The notes beneath the pieces are model-generated. The model did no database searches. It was given only the letters and a program-made list of their open reading frames with translations, and was not told the origin of the DNA. A stretch of DNA of 64,000 nt from Bimastos eiseni. Its lineage: Eukaryota; Annelida; Clitellata; Crassiclitellata; Lumbricidae. The stretch spans positions 15,142,519 through 15,206,518 of the forward strand of contig OY365822.1 in assembly GCA_959347315.1 (NCBI GenBank). Reading direction: 5' to 3'. Positions 33,918 to 45,199 of this stretch are shown piece after piece (position 1 is the first letter of the stretch; each line of letters begins with the position of its first letter). Position numbers and translations under genes: made by a program.

Positions 33918-36119
33918 TTTCTAATATATTGCACGATTATTTTCCATTTGAATTTTGCTGCTAGTATATTGATTTAGGAATTGCATTGTGGTTTATCCAT
34001 ACTTAGCCATTTTGTTAATGGCATGGATGTAGATGCATAAGTGATTTCTTTCTTTCAATTCTGGTATATTGCACAATTAATTTTCTATGTGAATCTGCGT
34101 ACACGTTTGTGTTTTGATGGAAACTGAAACTGTGGTTCGATCATACTCGACCACTGTTCCATACTGGCAATGTACATGGGTTTTGGCTGCAGAGTGTGAG
34201 CATTGTATCGAGGATTTGGTGTACTTGTTAACCTGCGTCACTCTTGGTGGCTGCTACATTCCGTTCAGTGGTTGCTCTGTGATAACGTCGACCATTCATT
34301 CCTCTCTGTGTCATGTGTTGTCGTTGCATTACTCAAATTTTCAGGAGCATTCGATTTGAAAGAGAAGCTGAAGAGAATGTTTGCACTTGAGGTTGTTAGT
34401 TAGGCCATACAAGTCCACTGCAGTGCTAATGCTCATCATTTCGGTATCTGGCTGTGAGGTCTTGAGATTATCGTTCTTATTGCATCTATAATGCGTGTAA
34501 GGTCAATGAGGTGCTCAACAATTGTGAGTAAAGGTCCCTTTATATAGAGTCACAGTATCAGGGAAGGAGGTTCAAACCCACGTTGTCTGTATTAGGAGCC
34601 ATATGCTCTAATTTTCAGTCCAGTGCTTTGTTTAATATGCATCTGATTTTAATTTCCACCTACATAGGCTCATTAAGCTAAGCATGCTGTTATTAGCTCC
34701 TAGTTTTATTATTGACTGTGAGATCGTACTGTCTTTGATTCGATACTGGCGCTTCTATTTTTTATCATTAATGACTTTCGTAAATTAGAATTTACCTGGT
34801 GATCCTGAACTGAAGATATGAATAAATTGTCGGAGTAAATCAGACTGTTTTACGTCTTATTTAAAACTTTTATCAAAGCTAAAAGAACTACCTGAATTTC
34901 CAAACAAGATGATTGATTATGATTAACTTAATTGCACTGGGTAGTAAGACTAAATGAGGCAGGTAGTAAGACTAAATGAATAGCTGTCTGTGTTTCTACT
35001 CATATGCCTGAGTGTTGCTTATGCAGCACCCATTGAAACCTAGGTGAGGCCTCTTCAACATTGCATTTAAGTCTTATAACAAGAGTCTGTACTGTAATTG
35101 TTTACATTACATGTTTGCTGGACATGTAATTAATTATAGTGTAATCTGTGTGACCAAATGTAGTCTCATTTGAAATTGACTTTAAAAGCCTAGGTTTTAG
35201 AAAAATTTAGCATTTTGGGTTCTTAACTTAATATTCATTTAGATTAATAGTGTTTGTAGCTAATTAGAATTATTCTAGGATCCTTGTGCGCTAAGATTGA
35301 GACAGTAGACAGACCATTGACGTCACCGTTAACGTCATTATAAATAATAGCGATGCACAGATGTCCACGGACAGCCATCGCATTAAATTTCTAACAATTT
35401 CTGCAATTTCTGAAAATCTTCAGTTATTCATCGAAGTTCGTCCTATTTCTGCTGCGCCAACTGATGTTTCGATCGAATCTTCGTTGAATAGTATCAGGTA
35501 AACCCACTAATTATTACGAAACAAGTAACAACGATATATTAATCGAAAGTTTCGATTTTATAGCGATGTAGGCTAACGGTTTGTATATAAGCCAAGGGTA
35601 AAATGTTCGAAGTAGCGCTTTCTTAGATCAGACTCGTTTTAACTTATGTGGCGTCGCCAATGAGGTTATAATTAGCTATATGGGCGTCACAACATAATTA
35701 CACTGGAGAACAATTTTGAATTTATTTTCTGTTGAGTTCGATTTTTCACTTGATTTAGAATAAATTTGGGGTACTGATTTTTAAAAAATAGTCAGTTTTT
35801 TCGATCACGTCACGTTTTTTCTGCACAGCATACCCTCTGAATGTGCAAAGTCGTATTAATTGTCCATAAGAATAATTAATAGGACTGGTCAGTTGACTTG
35901 CTTGTGTTAATTATATTATTATAATTAATCTATTTATAATTATATGAAGGAGAAAAGCTAAATTTGTTATTTTAATAAAAACGACTTCAGAACTCCTAGA
36001 TTGAATATGAAAAACTTGCATGCAAAATGAGCGGCGGGTCGGCATCTCACTTTCGATCCAGAGGAAGTGCATTTCACAGCACTTTCGAAGTGACAGTAGT
36101 GTAATATTGTCGAAACATA
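33918..36119. other. unannotated stretch
   Basis: No gene was recognised. A possible tRNA-like B box (GGAGGTTCAAACCCACGTTG) lies at 34566-34585 and could be part of a SINE. Confidence 0.35.
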
Positions 36120-36955
36120 CAGGGTTTACTAGAGGAAATGGAAATTGATTGGATGGCGACTGTTCATCGATAGCTCAAAGCGCAGCTTAAAGTGTGTCCT
36201 CCTCCATTATGGCCGCTCATGTCGTGCAGTCCAAAGAACATGGAGCCAAAAAGAGTTGTTGCAATATTACAAACACAATTGGATCTCTGTTAATATTAAA
36301 ATAGTATGCTTTCATCTTGGTCAGCAAAGAGGATACACCAAGTCTCCCTGCTTTCTGTGCATGTGGGGCTACAGAGCTAGAGCCAAGCATTGGGTGAAGA
36401 GGAATTGGCCTACAAGATCTTAATTACCCCAAACCCGGTGACTCCAAAATTCTACATTAGACACTTGTTGACAGAAAGAAAATTATATTCCAACCTCTGC
36501 ACATAAAACAGGGTCTCATGAAGCAATTTGTTAGAGCATTGCCAACCACAGGCAGCTGTTTCAAGTACCTCATCTCGGAATTTCCTGGCCGGTCAAAAAG
36601 GCGTCATTTGAAAACTAAAGGCCGGTGTGTTTCATGGTCCAAAGATTTGGCAGCTCATTATATAATGAACATTTCATAGGAACATTGTCAGAACTCGAAA
36701 AGAATGCTTGGTTATCATTCAAGGACCTTGTCAAGAACTTTCTTGGAAATGCCTGAGCAAAAAATTAGGCCTACACCGAAATTGTCCAGAAACTATTGGA
36801 GAGCTATAAAACGCTCTGTGTGCAACATTCTGCTAACTTCTCAGAAAATCTTGGCGTCGTATTTGATTAGCAAGGTGAACGATTCCACCAAGATTCAAAG
36901 GAAATGGAGGAACGGTATGATATCAGAGTAGATGGTATATGAATATGATGGCATG
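36120..36955 (+). pseudogene. relic of a repetitive transposon-type ORF, interrupted by an LTR element
   Basis: Frame pieces read GQQRGYTKSPCFLCMW, RARAKHWVKRNWP, LEKNAWLSFKDLVKNFLGN and GERFHQDSKEMEERY, in that order but in several frames with stops. They match, from memory, a large repeated ORF family seen in many invertebrate genomes; I cannot give it a secure name. The relic breaks off at 36955, exactly where the LTR composite begins. Confidence 0.65.
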
Positions 36956-36979
36956 CAACTGTGGCGGTTTTCGTCTGCA

Positions 36980-37142
36980 CCCAAGTGGGAGCATTTTTGT
37001 GCTCCCTTTGGGAGCAATTTGAGCTCTCGGTGGGAGCAATTTGTGCTCCCTATGGGAGTAATTTGTGCTCCCAGTGGGAGCAATTGTGCTCCTATGCGAG
37101 CAATTTGTGCTCCCTATGGGAGCATTTTGTGCTCCCTCTGGA
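36980..37142. promoter_or_regulatory. array of GGGAGCA...TGCTCCC stem-loops in U3
   Basis: Consecutive units of the form GGGAGCAATTTGTGCTCCC, seven in LTR1, some with a changed arm (GAGCTCTC, GGGAGTA). Each folds to a 7-bp stem with a 5-base loop. The array lies immediately upstream of the TATA box. LTR2 has three units (41895-41963). It is a likely enhancer or RNA-structure module; its function is inferred from position only. Confidence 0.8.
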
Positions 37143-37144
37143 GG

Positions 37145-37155
37145 CTATATAAGGG
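37145..37155 (+). promoter_or_regulatory. TATA box of LTR1
   Basis: CTATATAAGGG directly follows the stem-loop array. The equivalents are CAATATAAGGG in LTR2 (decayed) and CTATATAAAAGG in LTR3. Confidence 0.7.
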
Positions 37156-37547
37156 ATGACTGCATGTGATTAGGTTGTTGTTAGACGATGATAAGAAGAA
37201 CATTATAGCTCGATTCGACAATGACTGTGTCGATTTATTTTGATTCTATTTCACGAATTTAATGTTGGCTGCTGCCTTTACTTCGTATTAAAGAATATTT
37301 GTCGAACAACGATTGATTCCGTCTCTAGCCTAGTGACTTTCGAGTTCGTAGCAGTCGTGAAATCCTGCATCAGACCGGGTAGGTCTTACTCGGCGGACAG
37401 TCAAGAAGAAGGGAGAACCTCGGACTCGGCCTTCCGGGGCACCAGGAGAAGACGGGAAGGAACACAAGGTTTTCCCTGGGCGTTCGCCCAAGCTGCTGCT
37501 GATACGTGAACGCCCGATGCCGGACCTAAGAGGGGTTCACCACAACA

Positions 37548-38660
37548 TAGTACCAAAAGTGGGGTCAATTGGCTTTAAAATCCGAGAAGTGTGTTGAAAG
37601 AGCCTGCTACCGATCTTCGAGGGACACCAGTGCTGATGGAAAACGGAGCCAACTGGGGTACGACACTGAACGTTGCCTTGAAGGCCGGGCCGGGAAGAAA
37701 GTCAAGCACGCTCTACTCTCGTAACCGATTGCTGGAGAGCATCGACTTCGATAATCCGAAGCCGATATAGTTGGGGCCGCCGGAGAGAGCAGATGAATCA
37801 ACTTTGACGACGAAGCTGCTGGAGGGCATCAAGGGTCTGCTCCGGGACCGACTGTCGCAGATGAAACCTGGCAATTTCGACGGGAGTGGGTCTTTCGAAT
37901 CATCCTTGGCCCAGTTCGAGGTTTGCGCCAAACTTAAGCAATTGACCAACGTGGACCGAGTTGACTATATACGCTGCGCTCTGGAGAAGGCCGCGACCCA
38001 GTTGCTGTGGGAATTTTGGAGCTCGGCACTGCGCTTCGCCTGGAAGCCTACCGGGCGACGATGAACTTGGACGACTGAAGACGGTCGACGAACCGCGTTC
38101 GTGGGACTCAAGCGACCGACGAGAGTTCGCAACACCAGACCTGGCTGGAGCACTTCCTGACCAAGCAACAAGAGGAGCAGAGACGCTGGCAACGGGACAT
38201 GGAGACCAAGTTCAACCGAAAACTCCGTGAGCTGAAGAGCCGAACTACTCCGACGAACGACCCGGGTCTGGACGTTCGTCCTGCTGGTAACGATCGGCAG
38301 AGACGGACTGGCACCAACCATCGCCGATCTGCCCCGCCTGACGACCGGGGTCTGGACGTTCGTCCTGCTAAAGGCAACTGGCAGAGACGGACGGGGACCT
38401 GCTTTCGCTGTGGCCGGGCCGGACACTTCGTCTGCGACTGCCGGCAAGGTCGATATCACCGAGCCGACGCCTCTGGAGGCGGTGATCGTCAACCACGCCA
38501 CCAGGTCGAGAGCTCAGAACCGAGCGACCAGCAATGTGATCTACATCCGGGGCACGCTCAACGGACATCAACAGTTGTGCCTGGTCGACACCGAGTCTGA
38601 GGTGAGCCTCGTGCTGCATCTGCCTTGGTAGGGGTAGAGATTCATCCATGTGACCATTTC
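37548..38660 (+). pseudogene. gag region relic with CCHC knuckle and protease start
   Basis: The frame from 37771 gives a Gag-like N-terminal part (LLEGIKGLLRDRL, FESSLAQFEVCAKLKQL, YIRCALEKAA). A shifted frame contains CFRCGRAGHFVCDC near 38401-38442, a CX2CX4HX4C nucleic-acid-binding knuckle. The next frame carries VIYIRGTLNGHQQLCLVDTE, where the aspartic protease D-T/S-G box reads D-T-E, so the active site is lost. At least two frame changes separate these parts. Confidence 0.75.
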
Positions 38661-39062
38661 TTGATGGCTGCTAACGGGTCCAACATTAATGTTCTCGGGG
38701 AGGTTAGGCTGCCCATTAAGGTACGACCGGGGCTAGAAATCTCCAGTGCATTTCTTGTGTCTGACCAGATAACCGAAATTATGTTGGGCATGGTTTGGCT
38801 TAGGGAGCATCGCTGCCGATTAGGCTTCGAGTCCGGTGCATTATTCATTGGCCGCCAACGCATTCCCTTGGTGAAATTTATTGGGTCCATTTGGTGTAGG
38901 CGAGTTGCCGTCGCTGAGGACGCGGTCATTCAGCCGAAATGTCAGAGCGACGTACCCGTGCGTTCAATGTACGGTGATTTTGTTTCTGTAGCGCCAGCTT
39001 GGATGAATGAGGCCAAGAAAATTAGGCCGGTCGTTCATCTCGCTCGGGTTTTTGGGAGATAG
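38625..39062 (+). pseudogene. retrotransposon protease C-terminal part, relic
   Basis: An open frame of ~145 codons with IMLGMVWLREHRCRL, the decayed form of the I-L-G-x-D-W-L box that follows the aspartic protease in gypsy elements (the Asp is changed to Val). It lies directly after the frame break at the protease active site. Confidence 0.65.
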
Positions 39063-39389
39063 CACCAACACAACTTGAGTGAGAGTAGTTAATTAAGTGA
39101 TGACCTTGTCCTATTCGGTAAGGATCAGGTAATCGCGGGGCTTCACGCGATGGAGGTCGAAGTGAGTCGGGCGGCCGATGAGAGTCGAGAGCCGGGCGGT
39201 CATGCGCCGTCGTATGAGGGCATATTGTCCGACCTTCCAGAGGAGGTGATGCCTGATATCCGGGCGCGATTGGGTGAGTTCCTGCATGAGTTTAACGATG
39301 TCTTTTCCGAAGGGGAATAAAATCTCGGAAGGTTCGTTGGTTCTGAAGCATAGAATTGTCACGGGGAATGGGCCCCCCTTTAGGCAGCC

Positions 39390-39990
39390 CCTACGTAGAC
39401 AGCCGTTATCCCACCGAGTGGCGATCGATTAGCAGTTGAATAATTTGCTGGCGGCCTACTGCTAGCGAGTGGTCGACTAACGTGGTGTTGGCCGTAAAAA
39501 GGACGGGTCTTTACGCTTTTGCATAGACTATCGGCAATTAAACGAACGACCGAGAAAGGACAATTTCCCGCTTCCCGGTTAGATGAGTGCCTGGATGCCT
39601 TTGCCGACGGTGGGTGGTTCAGCACGCTGGACCTTCATAGCGGCTACCATCAAGGGGCTTTGGACCCGGAGCACGCCGTCAAAACAGCGTTTGTAACTCG
39701 CAGGAGTACATTACATTGGAAGGTGATGCCCTTTGGGCTCTGTAATACGCCAGACAAGTTTCAGAGGCTTATGGACTAAATTTTGCGGCCCATCTTGTAT
39801 ATCTGCACGATGTAATTATTTCTGGAGGACCCCTCGGCAACATCTGGGACGATTGAGATTGGTATTTGAGCGCGTGCGGGGGGCGATTCTTAAGCTAAAG
39901 CTGAGTAAGTGCCATCTGCTGCGTAGGGCAGTTAATTTTCTTCACCATGTGATGACCCCCAGAGGGAGTTGCTGTGGATAGTGCGAAAAT
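39390..39990 (+). pseudogene. gypsy reverse transcriptase relic
   Basis: Blocks in order: [42 protein letters not shown] (then a stop), followed in another frame by VYLHDVIIS. The last is the catalytic Y-x-D-D box with the first Asp changed to His. Inactive by both stops and catalytic substitution. Confidence 0.85.
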
Positions 39991-39999
39991 TCGCGATGT

Positions 40000-40560
40000 G
40001 GTCGAGTGGGCGATCCCGCAGCGCTTGAAGGATGTTCGATCTTTCCTCTGGCTATGCTCATATTACCGTAGGTTTATTCGAGACTTTTCGGTGCTGGCTT
40101 CTCCCCTGTTCGAGCTTACCAAGAAGGGGCGAGCTATTGTTTGAGTCGACCATATGAAACGAACTCTGACGACTACCCCAGTCCTGTCTTTGCCCAAAAA
40201 TGAAGGGATATATATATTGGACTGCGATGCCTGTGACGTTGGCATCGGGGGCATTGTTGTCCCAGAGGATAGATGGGAAAGAACGAGTAATCGTATATGG
40301 GAGTAGGTTGCTGTTCTCGACTGAGTGAAACTATTGCGTGACCCGGAAAGAGTTGTTAGCGATAGTACATTTCGTGAAACTCTTCAGGCAGTATCTGTTA
40401 GGGCGGCCGTTCGTGTTGAGAACGGACCATGCCGCCGTACAGTGGCTACAACGCACCAAGGTCGATGGTTGGAGCGGCTTGCAGAATATGAATTTCAAGT
40501 GATTCACAGGCCCGGAAAGAAGCACGGGAAAGCTGATGCGATGTCGCAGCGGCCTTGCCG
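40000..40560 (+). pseudogene. gypsy RNase H / connection relic
   Basis: IYILDCDACDVGIGGIV (RNase H first Asp region) at about 40205-40255 with broken frames around it. The frame 40325-40560 ends in RLAEYEFQVIHRPGKKHGKA, matching the usual H-R-P/G-K-x-N-x-x-A-D-A-L-S hinge that precedes integrase. Confidence 0.75.
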
Positions 40561-41302
40561 ACAGTGTGGGTCGGAGGAGTGGAGCCAGAAGTCGGCCTGT
40601 GGTATGATTTCGATGCACAGGATCGTGTTGCTCCGACTGCGGACGTCGTCTATCTATATGAGGGGCCCACTCAGGCAGCTGGTGAGCGTACCCCATCAGT
40701 CCTCTATGATGGCGAAAACAGAGACGACTTCCTGGATTTTCTTTTGCCCGCAATTCCGGTACTTGTCAGTAGGGCTTCCTCACCTGTTGTTTTTGATGAA
40801 ATGGACCCGGGACCGCCCGGTCCTGCGGCTGTTGACCAGCCTTCCCTTCTGGCGATTCCAACTATCGCCGAGCTCGAGTCGATCATCCGTTAGTCTCTCA
40901 TAGCGTCCGCCCCTCGGGAGCGGGTGTCGTTCCTGATGGCGGCCCTGAGGTGCTTCCCCATGACATCGGAACAAGTTCTCGACGAGGTTTTCAGTGCTTG
41001 TCAGCCTGGAGCAGCGGCACAGTCAGCGACATAGTCTTGAGCCTCGTCTACAGTGCATTATTATAGAAGAGGACTTTGAGGAAATTCCACCGCCTCCGGG
41101 AAGTCCACTTCCACCGGAGATTCCGCTTCCTCCGGATGACTTCTGGGAACCCGTGGTTTCTTCCATCTCCGTTTCTCCAGATCGCCCCTCCGATCCGGAG
41201 TATGTTCCAATAGCCTCTGAGTGGGAGTATGCCAGTGGCTCTTCGGAAACGCTCCCTGGTTATTCCTCGCCTATTGGAGGTTCGGATGTCGACGATGACT
41301 GA
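40555..41302 (+). pseudogene. unassigned acidic/proline-rich reading frame in place of integrase
   Basis: Frame 1 is open at 40555-40893, has one TAG, and continues to 41032. It contains PSLLAIPTIAELESIIR and, after the stop, RERVSFLMAALRCFPM and QVLDEVFSAC. Frame 2 (40994-41302) then gives IIEEDFEEIPPPPGSPLPPE, PPDDFWEPVVSSISV and an acidic end (GGSDVDDD). No integrase HHCC or DDE motif is visible. It may be an accessory or third ORF brought next to RNase H by deletion of integrase, or an unrelated captured sequence. I do not recognise it. Confidence 0.5.
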
Positions 41303-41874
41303 AACGACGGGTGATATAAGACCAGTTGTTTTGTTTAAAAAAATACATTTTGAGGGATTTTATGTCAAGTTGTGCATAAAAGTCTCATGATTAAGTTTTG
41401 ATGAGTCGAACGGCACCTGGGTAATGCCTCTTATTTCTGTTGTGCTGTCGGGCTCGGCATTAACTTTTAGTTCTATTTAGGAAGTCTAGGTTGCATCATT
41501 GTATCTCTCTGATAATTAACGACATAAATGGTGATATCTGTTAGATCACGAAGTATGATGAATTGCTGGCTAATAATTTCACTCTGGATTTAAGTTGCTG
41601 ATGATTGTGCATGGCCCCAGGCGGGGTTAGTGTATTAATTGGACTAGTGGTCGAGGAACTGAAACTTTGGTACTGCATTTTTATAGGATGCTTAAGTTGC
41701 TTAAACGATCAGTAACTTTTAGTTAGCCTTGGAACTTTCGTTTCGTTATAAGTGGTCATTACTGTTATTATAGTAGAGTGCTAATGCTACTGCCTGAGTG
41801 AACTTCTTGTTGATGTGCTTCATATATATGTGTTACCTGGGATGAGGGCACCGTAATCGTTACTGAGGGAGGCG
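41303..41874 (+). other. retrotransposon 3' non-coding region with purine tract
   Basis: No open frame. GAGGGAGGCG just before LTR2 at 41875 could be the polypurine tract that primes plus-strand synthesis. Confidence 0.5.
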
Positions 41875-42373
41875 TGAGGCGGTTTTCGCCTGTGCACCCG
41901 AGTGGGAGCATTTTGTGCTCCCTATGGGAGCAATTTGTGCTCCTATGAGAGCATTTTGTGCTCCCTCTGGAACCAATATAAGGGATGACTGCATGTGATT
42001 AGATTGTTGTTAGACGATGATAAGAAGAACATTGCAGCTCGATTCGACAATGACTGTGTCGATTTATTTCGATTCTATTTCACGAATTTAATGCTGGCTG
42101 CTGCCTTTACTTCGCATTAAAGAATATTCGTCGAACAACGATTTATTCCGTCTCCAACCTAGCGACTTTCGAGTTCGTAGCAGTCGTGAAGTCCTGCGCC
42201 AGACCAGCCAGGTCTTACTCAGCGGACAGTCAAGAAGAAGAGAGAAACTCGGACTCGGCCTTCCGGAGTACCAGGAGAAGACGGGAAGGAACTCAAGGTT
42301 TTTCCTGGGCGTTCGCCGCAACTGCTGCTGATACGTGAACGCTCGGTTCCGGACCTTAGAGAGGTTCACCATA
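41875..42373 (+). repeat. LTR2 of the gypsy composite
   Basis: Begins TGAGGCGGTTTTCG and ends TTCACCATA. It has three stem-loop units, a decayed TATA box, and a body close to LTR1. It is followed by the primer-binding-site-like TGGTACCAGAAGTGGGG at 42378, better preserved than after LTR1. Confidence 0.88.
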
Positions 42374-42810
42374 ACTTTGGTACCAGAAGTGGGGTAAATT
42401 GACTTTGACACCCGAGAAGTGCGATGAAGGAGACTGCTACCGATCTACGAGGAACACTAGTGCTGATGGAAAACGGAGTCAACTGGGGTACTACACTGGA
42501 CGTTGCCTTGCCGCCTGATTTCCCGATGGTCTTAACGCTTGCTGCGAACGAATTACCGACGAGAATTCCGTACGCGGATTGGGCCGCCAATCACTAGTTC
42601 GACGCCGGCCGAGCCCGAGAAGAAAGCCAAGCACGCTCTACTTTCGTAACCGATTGCTCTAGAGCATCGACTTCGACAATCCGAAGCCGATGAAGTCGGG
42701 ACCGCCGGAGAAAGCAGATGAATCAACTTTGACGACGAAGCTGCTGGAGGGCATCAAGGGTCTGCTCCGGGCCCGACCGACGCAGATGAAGCCTGGCAAG
42801 TTCGAGGGGA
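42374..42810 (+). pseudogene. second 5' internal fragment (leader and gag start)
   Basis: Parallels 37545-37887: the same leader, the same gag start region (KLLEGIKGLLRAR), then an abrupt join at about 42810 to the middle of an LTR. It carries about 80 bases missing from the first internal copy (42511-42600), so the two copies are independent lineages. Confidence 0.8.
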
Positions 42811-43239
42811 CTCTGGAAGCTATATAAAAGGATGACTGCATGTGACTAGGTTGTTGTTAGACGATGATAAGAGGAACATTACAGCTCGATTCGACAATGA
42901 TTGTGTCGATTTATTTTTATTTCATTTCACGAGTTTAATGATTCTATTTTACGAATTCAATGTTGGCTGCTGCCTTTACTTCGTATAAAAGAATAATTGT
43001 CGAACAACGATTGATCCCGTCTCTAGCCTAGTGACTTTCGAATTCGTAGCATTCGTGAAATTCTGCGCCAGTCCTGGCAGGTCTTACTCGGCGGACAGTC
43101 AAGAAGGGAGAACCTCGGACTCGGCCTTCCGGGGTACCAGGAGAAGACGGGAAGGAACTCAAGGTTTTCCCTGGGCGTTCGCCCCAACTTCTGCCGATAC
43201 GTGAACGACCGGTGCCGGACCTAAGAGGGGCTCGCCACA
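42811..43239 (+). repeat. LTR3, 5'-truncated
   Basis: Starts within U3 at CTCTGGAAGCTATATAAAAG and ends CTCGCCACA. It lacks the stem-loop array and contains a ~45-base partial duplication (two ACGA(G/A)TT(T/C)AATG blocks at 42918-42965). It is followed by CAAC, the outer target duplication. Confidence 0.85.
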
Positions 43240-43243
43240 CAAC

Positions 43244-44881
43244 TATTGCAGTAAACTCAAGTAACATTGTTCACAGACAATATGCGTAAATTTTTACCTT
43301 AACTACTTGCACACATAAATTCGACTTAAAGTAACAATATCTTTTGTATGAACAACATAGATTTGCACAGACATTACAGCGAAGCAATTTTCTTCATATT
43401 TTCGATTTCATTTTCAAACAATCTGTAAAATAAGCACATATTTGTTAAATGTGGTATTTTATGGTTTCTGAGACAAAGTTAGGTTATCCTATAGCTTAAA
43501 AAGCTTACGTGATAGATAAAACGGGGGTCATATTGGGATTCAGAGGTCACAAGTTAGTCAAGAGCAGGTGTCAGATCAAACTCAAAAAAATTGTGTTCCC
43601 AGTGTTATTTGTAGGGCCTATGTTTTTAAATTTCAGTTTTATTAATATAAAAAACAAACTTGAGTTTCATTTAGTAGGCTAAGCCAGTAAGACTTAGTAA
43701 ATTCTATACGCCAAGATGCATTTTAAAGATAAGCTTTTATAGTAACTGTTTTCTTATCCAATTTTTAAATTTAATTTAATATTTAAATTTATTTGAATAA
43801 GTCCACCAAAGTATGTTTTTATATTTTTTATTTCAGTTTATTTATTTACTTTCTAATAATTACTGCTTATACAAAATAAATTCTTTATTTGATTAAGAGT
43901 AGGCCAAGTTATCGAGACTTGGTGACTTAAACAATTATTTCTTTTGCATTAAAACATTTCATTTTTTGCTTCTGAATGCAGAAAAAAGCCCTGATGGTCG
44001 TTTCCATCTGAAGACGACTTGCTTCCTTAGACTCGAGCCACGACTCCACGAGAAGGACGTTAGTTGAAGAATCTCGGCCGCAGGAGGTGAATGTTTAATT
44101 ATGCTAAAGCAGTGGCGGATCTAGGCCTTTCCTTGAAAGGGGGGAGGGCGATATCATGGACTAACTACTGTTAGTTGTCCCGGCCTTGCAAGGATTTTCT
44201 GTGAACTGGATCGGTTCTACTAAGGGGCCATTCACATATTATATAACGCTGAAGGGGTAGGTGGGTGGGTTCCTAATTTGTTAGCGTTATATTTAATGTT
44301 TAGGGTGGGGGTAGGTTGAAGGTTTTGTTATATAACAAGCTTTTTCAGCTTATGATATTTTGCCTGTTTGCCTGCCAATTGGAAATTCCGTGTACCACTG
44401 ACCTTCTTTGTTTAATCGAAGTTCGCAATACGTTGTGAACCAAAACTAGCACCATCAGCTGACACCTGGCAAATTGATTTGACGTTCTTACTTATTATTT
44501 ATAAATCCACTTTTAGCAATTTCCTGTTTACAATTTTAACAATTTCCTGTGCATCGCTTTAAACGTCTTAAATTCAATTCTGTGTGATTTGTTATGATTG
44601 TGGTTTAGATTATAATTAATTCACTTGAAATAATTATTTTGGTTCGTATTATCAAGATCTTTGATTTCATTTTTATAGCTTGTGTAAATAGTTTATAAGT
44701 TTGCTTAAATACCCAATTGTAGTTGTACAAGTATCATTCGCTACTAAATAGGTAGAGTTGTTCCGCGAACCTATCGATGAAGATCGTTCCCTCCGCAAGC
44801 ATTTGTTGCTATGGGCAAACAGAAACATTTTGGGCTGCTTTGTATATTTGCATATAAAATTATAATTATTATCGTTATTAT

Positions 44882-44925
<44 letters not shown>

Positions 44926-44927
44926 CA
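43244..44927. other. unannotated stretch
   Basis: No gene was recognised. CAGTGGCGGATCTAGGCC at 44109 looks like a hAT-type MITE end, and AAGGGGCCATTCACATATTA at 44223 resembles the ends at 10455 and 47974. A (TAC)n microsatellite is at 44880-44935. Confidence 0.4.
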
Positions 44928-44935
44928 CCTACTAC

Positions 44936-45191
44936 CAGAGGTGTAACAAGGCTTTGAAAAGTGGGGGGACATAATTTTAAAAATATTGCGCGAAACGCAA
45001 CAAAAATTTTTGCCCCCCCCACTTTTTTAATTTTGCCCCCCATAAATTTGATAAATGGGGGCACAAATTATTTTAACAAAGGTAATCTTAAAAAGCCATT
45101 GGATAAACATAAAAAGAACCGGGCTTTGGCCCCCCAGTTTTGAAACGGGGGGGCCGGTGCCCCCTCTGCCCCCTTGCTTGTTAAACCCCTG
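44936..45191 (-). mobile_element. hAT-type MITE, copy 2, inserted in (TAC)n, exact 8-bp duplication
   Basis: The ends are CAGAGGTGTAACAAGG and, reversed, CAGGGGTTTAACAAGC. The flanks CCTACTAC (44928-44935) and CCTACTAC (45192-45199) are identical. It is the same family as 11537-11826, in reverse orientation, and contains the same CCCCCCAGTTTTGAAAC and GGGGCACAAATTATTTTAAC blocks. Confidence 0.9.
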
Positions 45192-45199
45192 CCTACTAC

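Larger units (their letters stand above)
36960..37544 (+). repeat. LTR1 of the gypsy composite
   Basis: Begins TGTGGCGGTTTTCG and ends ...TTCACCACA. U3 contains about seven stem-loop units (36980-37142), then a TATA box (CTATATAAGGG, 37145-37155), then R/U5 sequence shared with LTR2 and LTR3. It is followed by a decayed primer-binding site, TAGTACCAAAAGTGGGG, at 37548. Confidence 0.88.
36956..43243 (+). mobile_element. Ty3/gypsy LTR retrotransposon composite with three LTRs
   Basis: Order: target duplication CAAC (36956-36959), LTR1 (36960-37544), decayed internal region (37545-41874), LTR2 (41875-42373), a second 5' internal fragment (42374-42810), 5'-truncated LTR3 (42811-43239), then CAAC (43240-43243). 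The single matching 4-bp duplication at the outer ends indicates one insertion event for the whole structure, or unequal recombination between nested copies. All coding regions are broken by stops and frameshifts, and integrase is not visible. Confidence 0.85.

Noticed and set aside
34114..34403. Overlapping 81- and 66-codon frames
   Set aside because: No recognisable motif. Two frames are open simultaneously in ordinary sequence.
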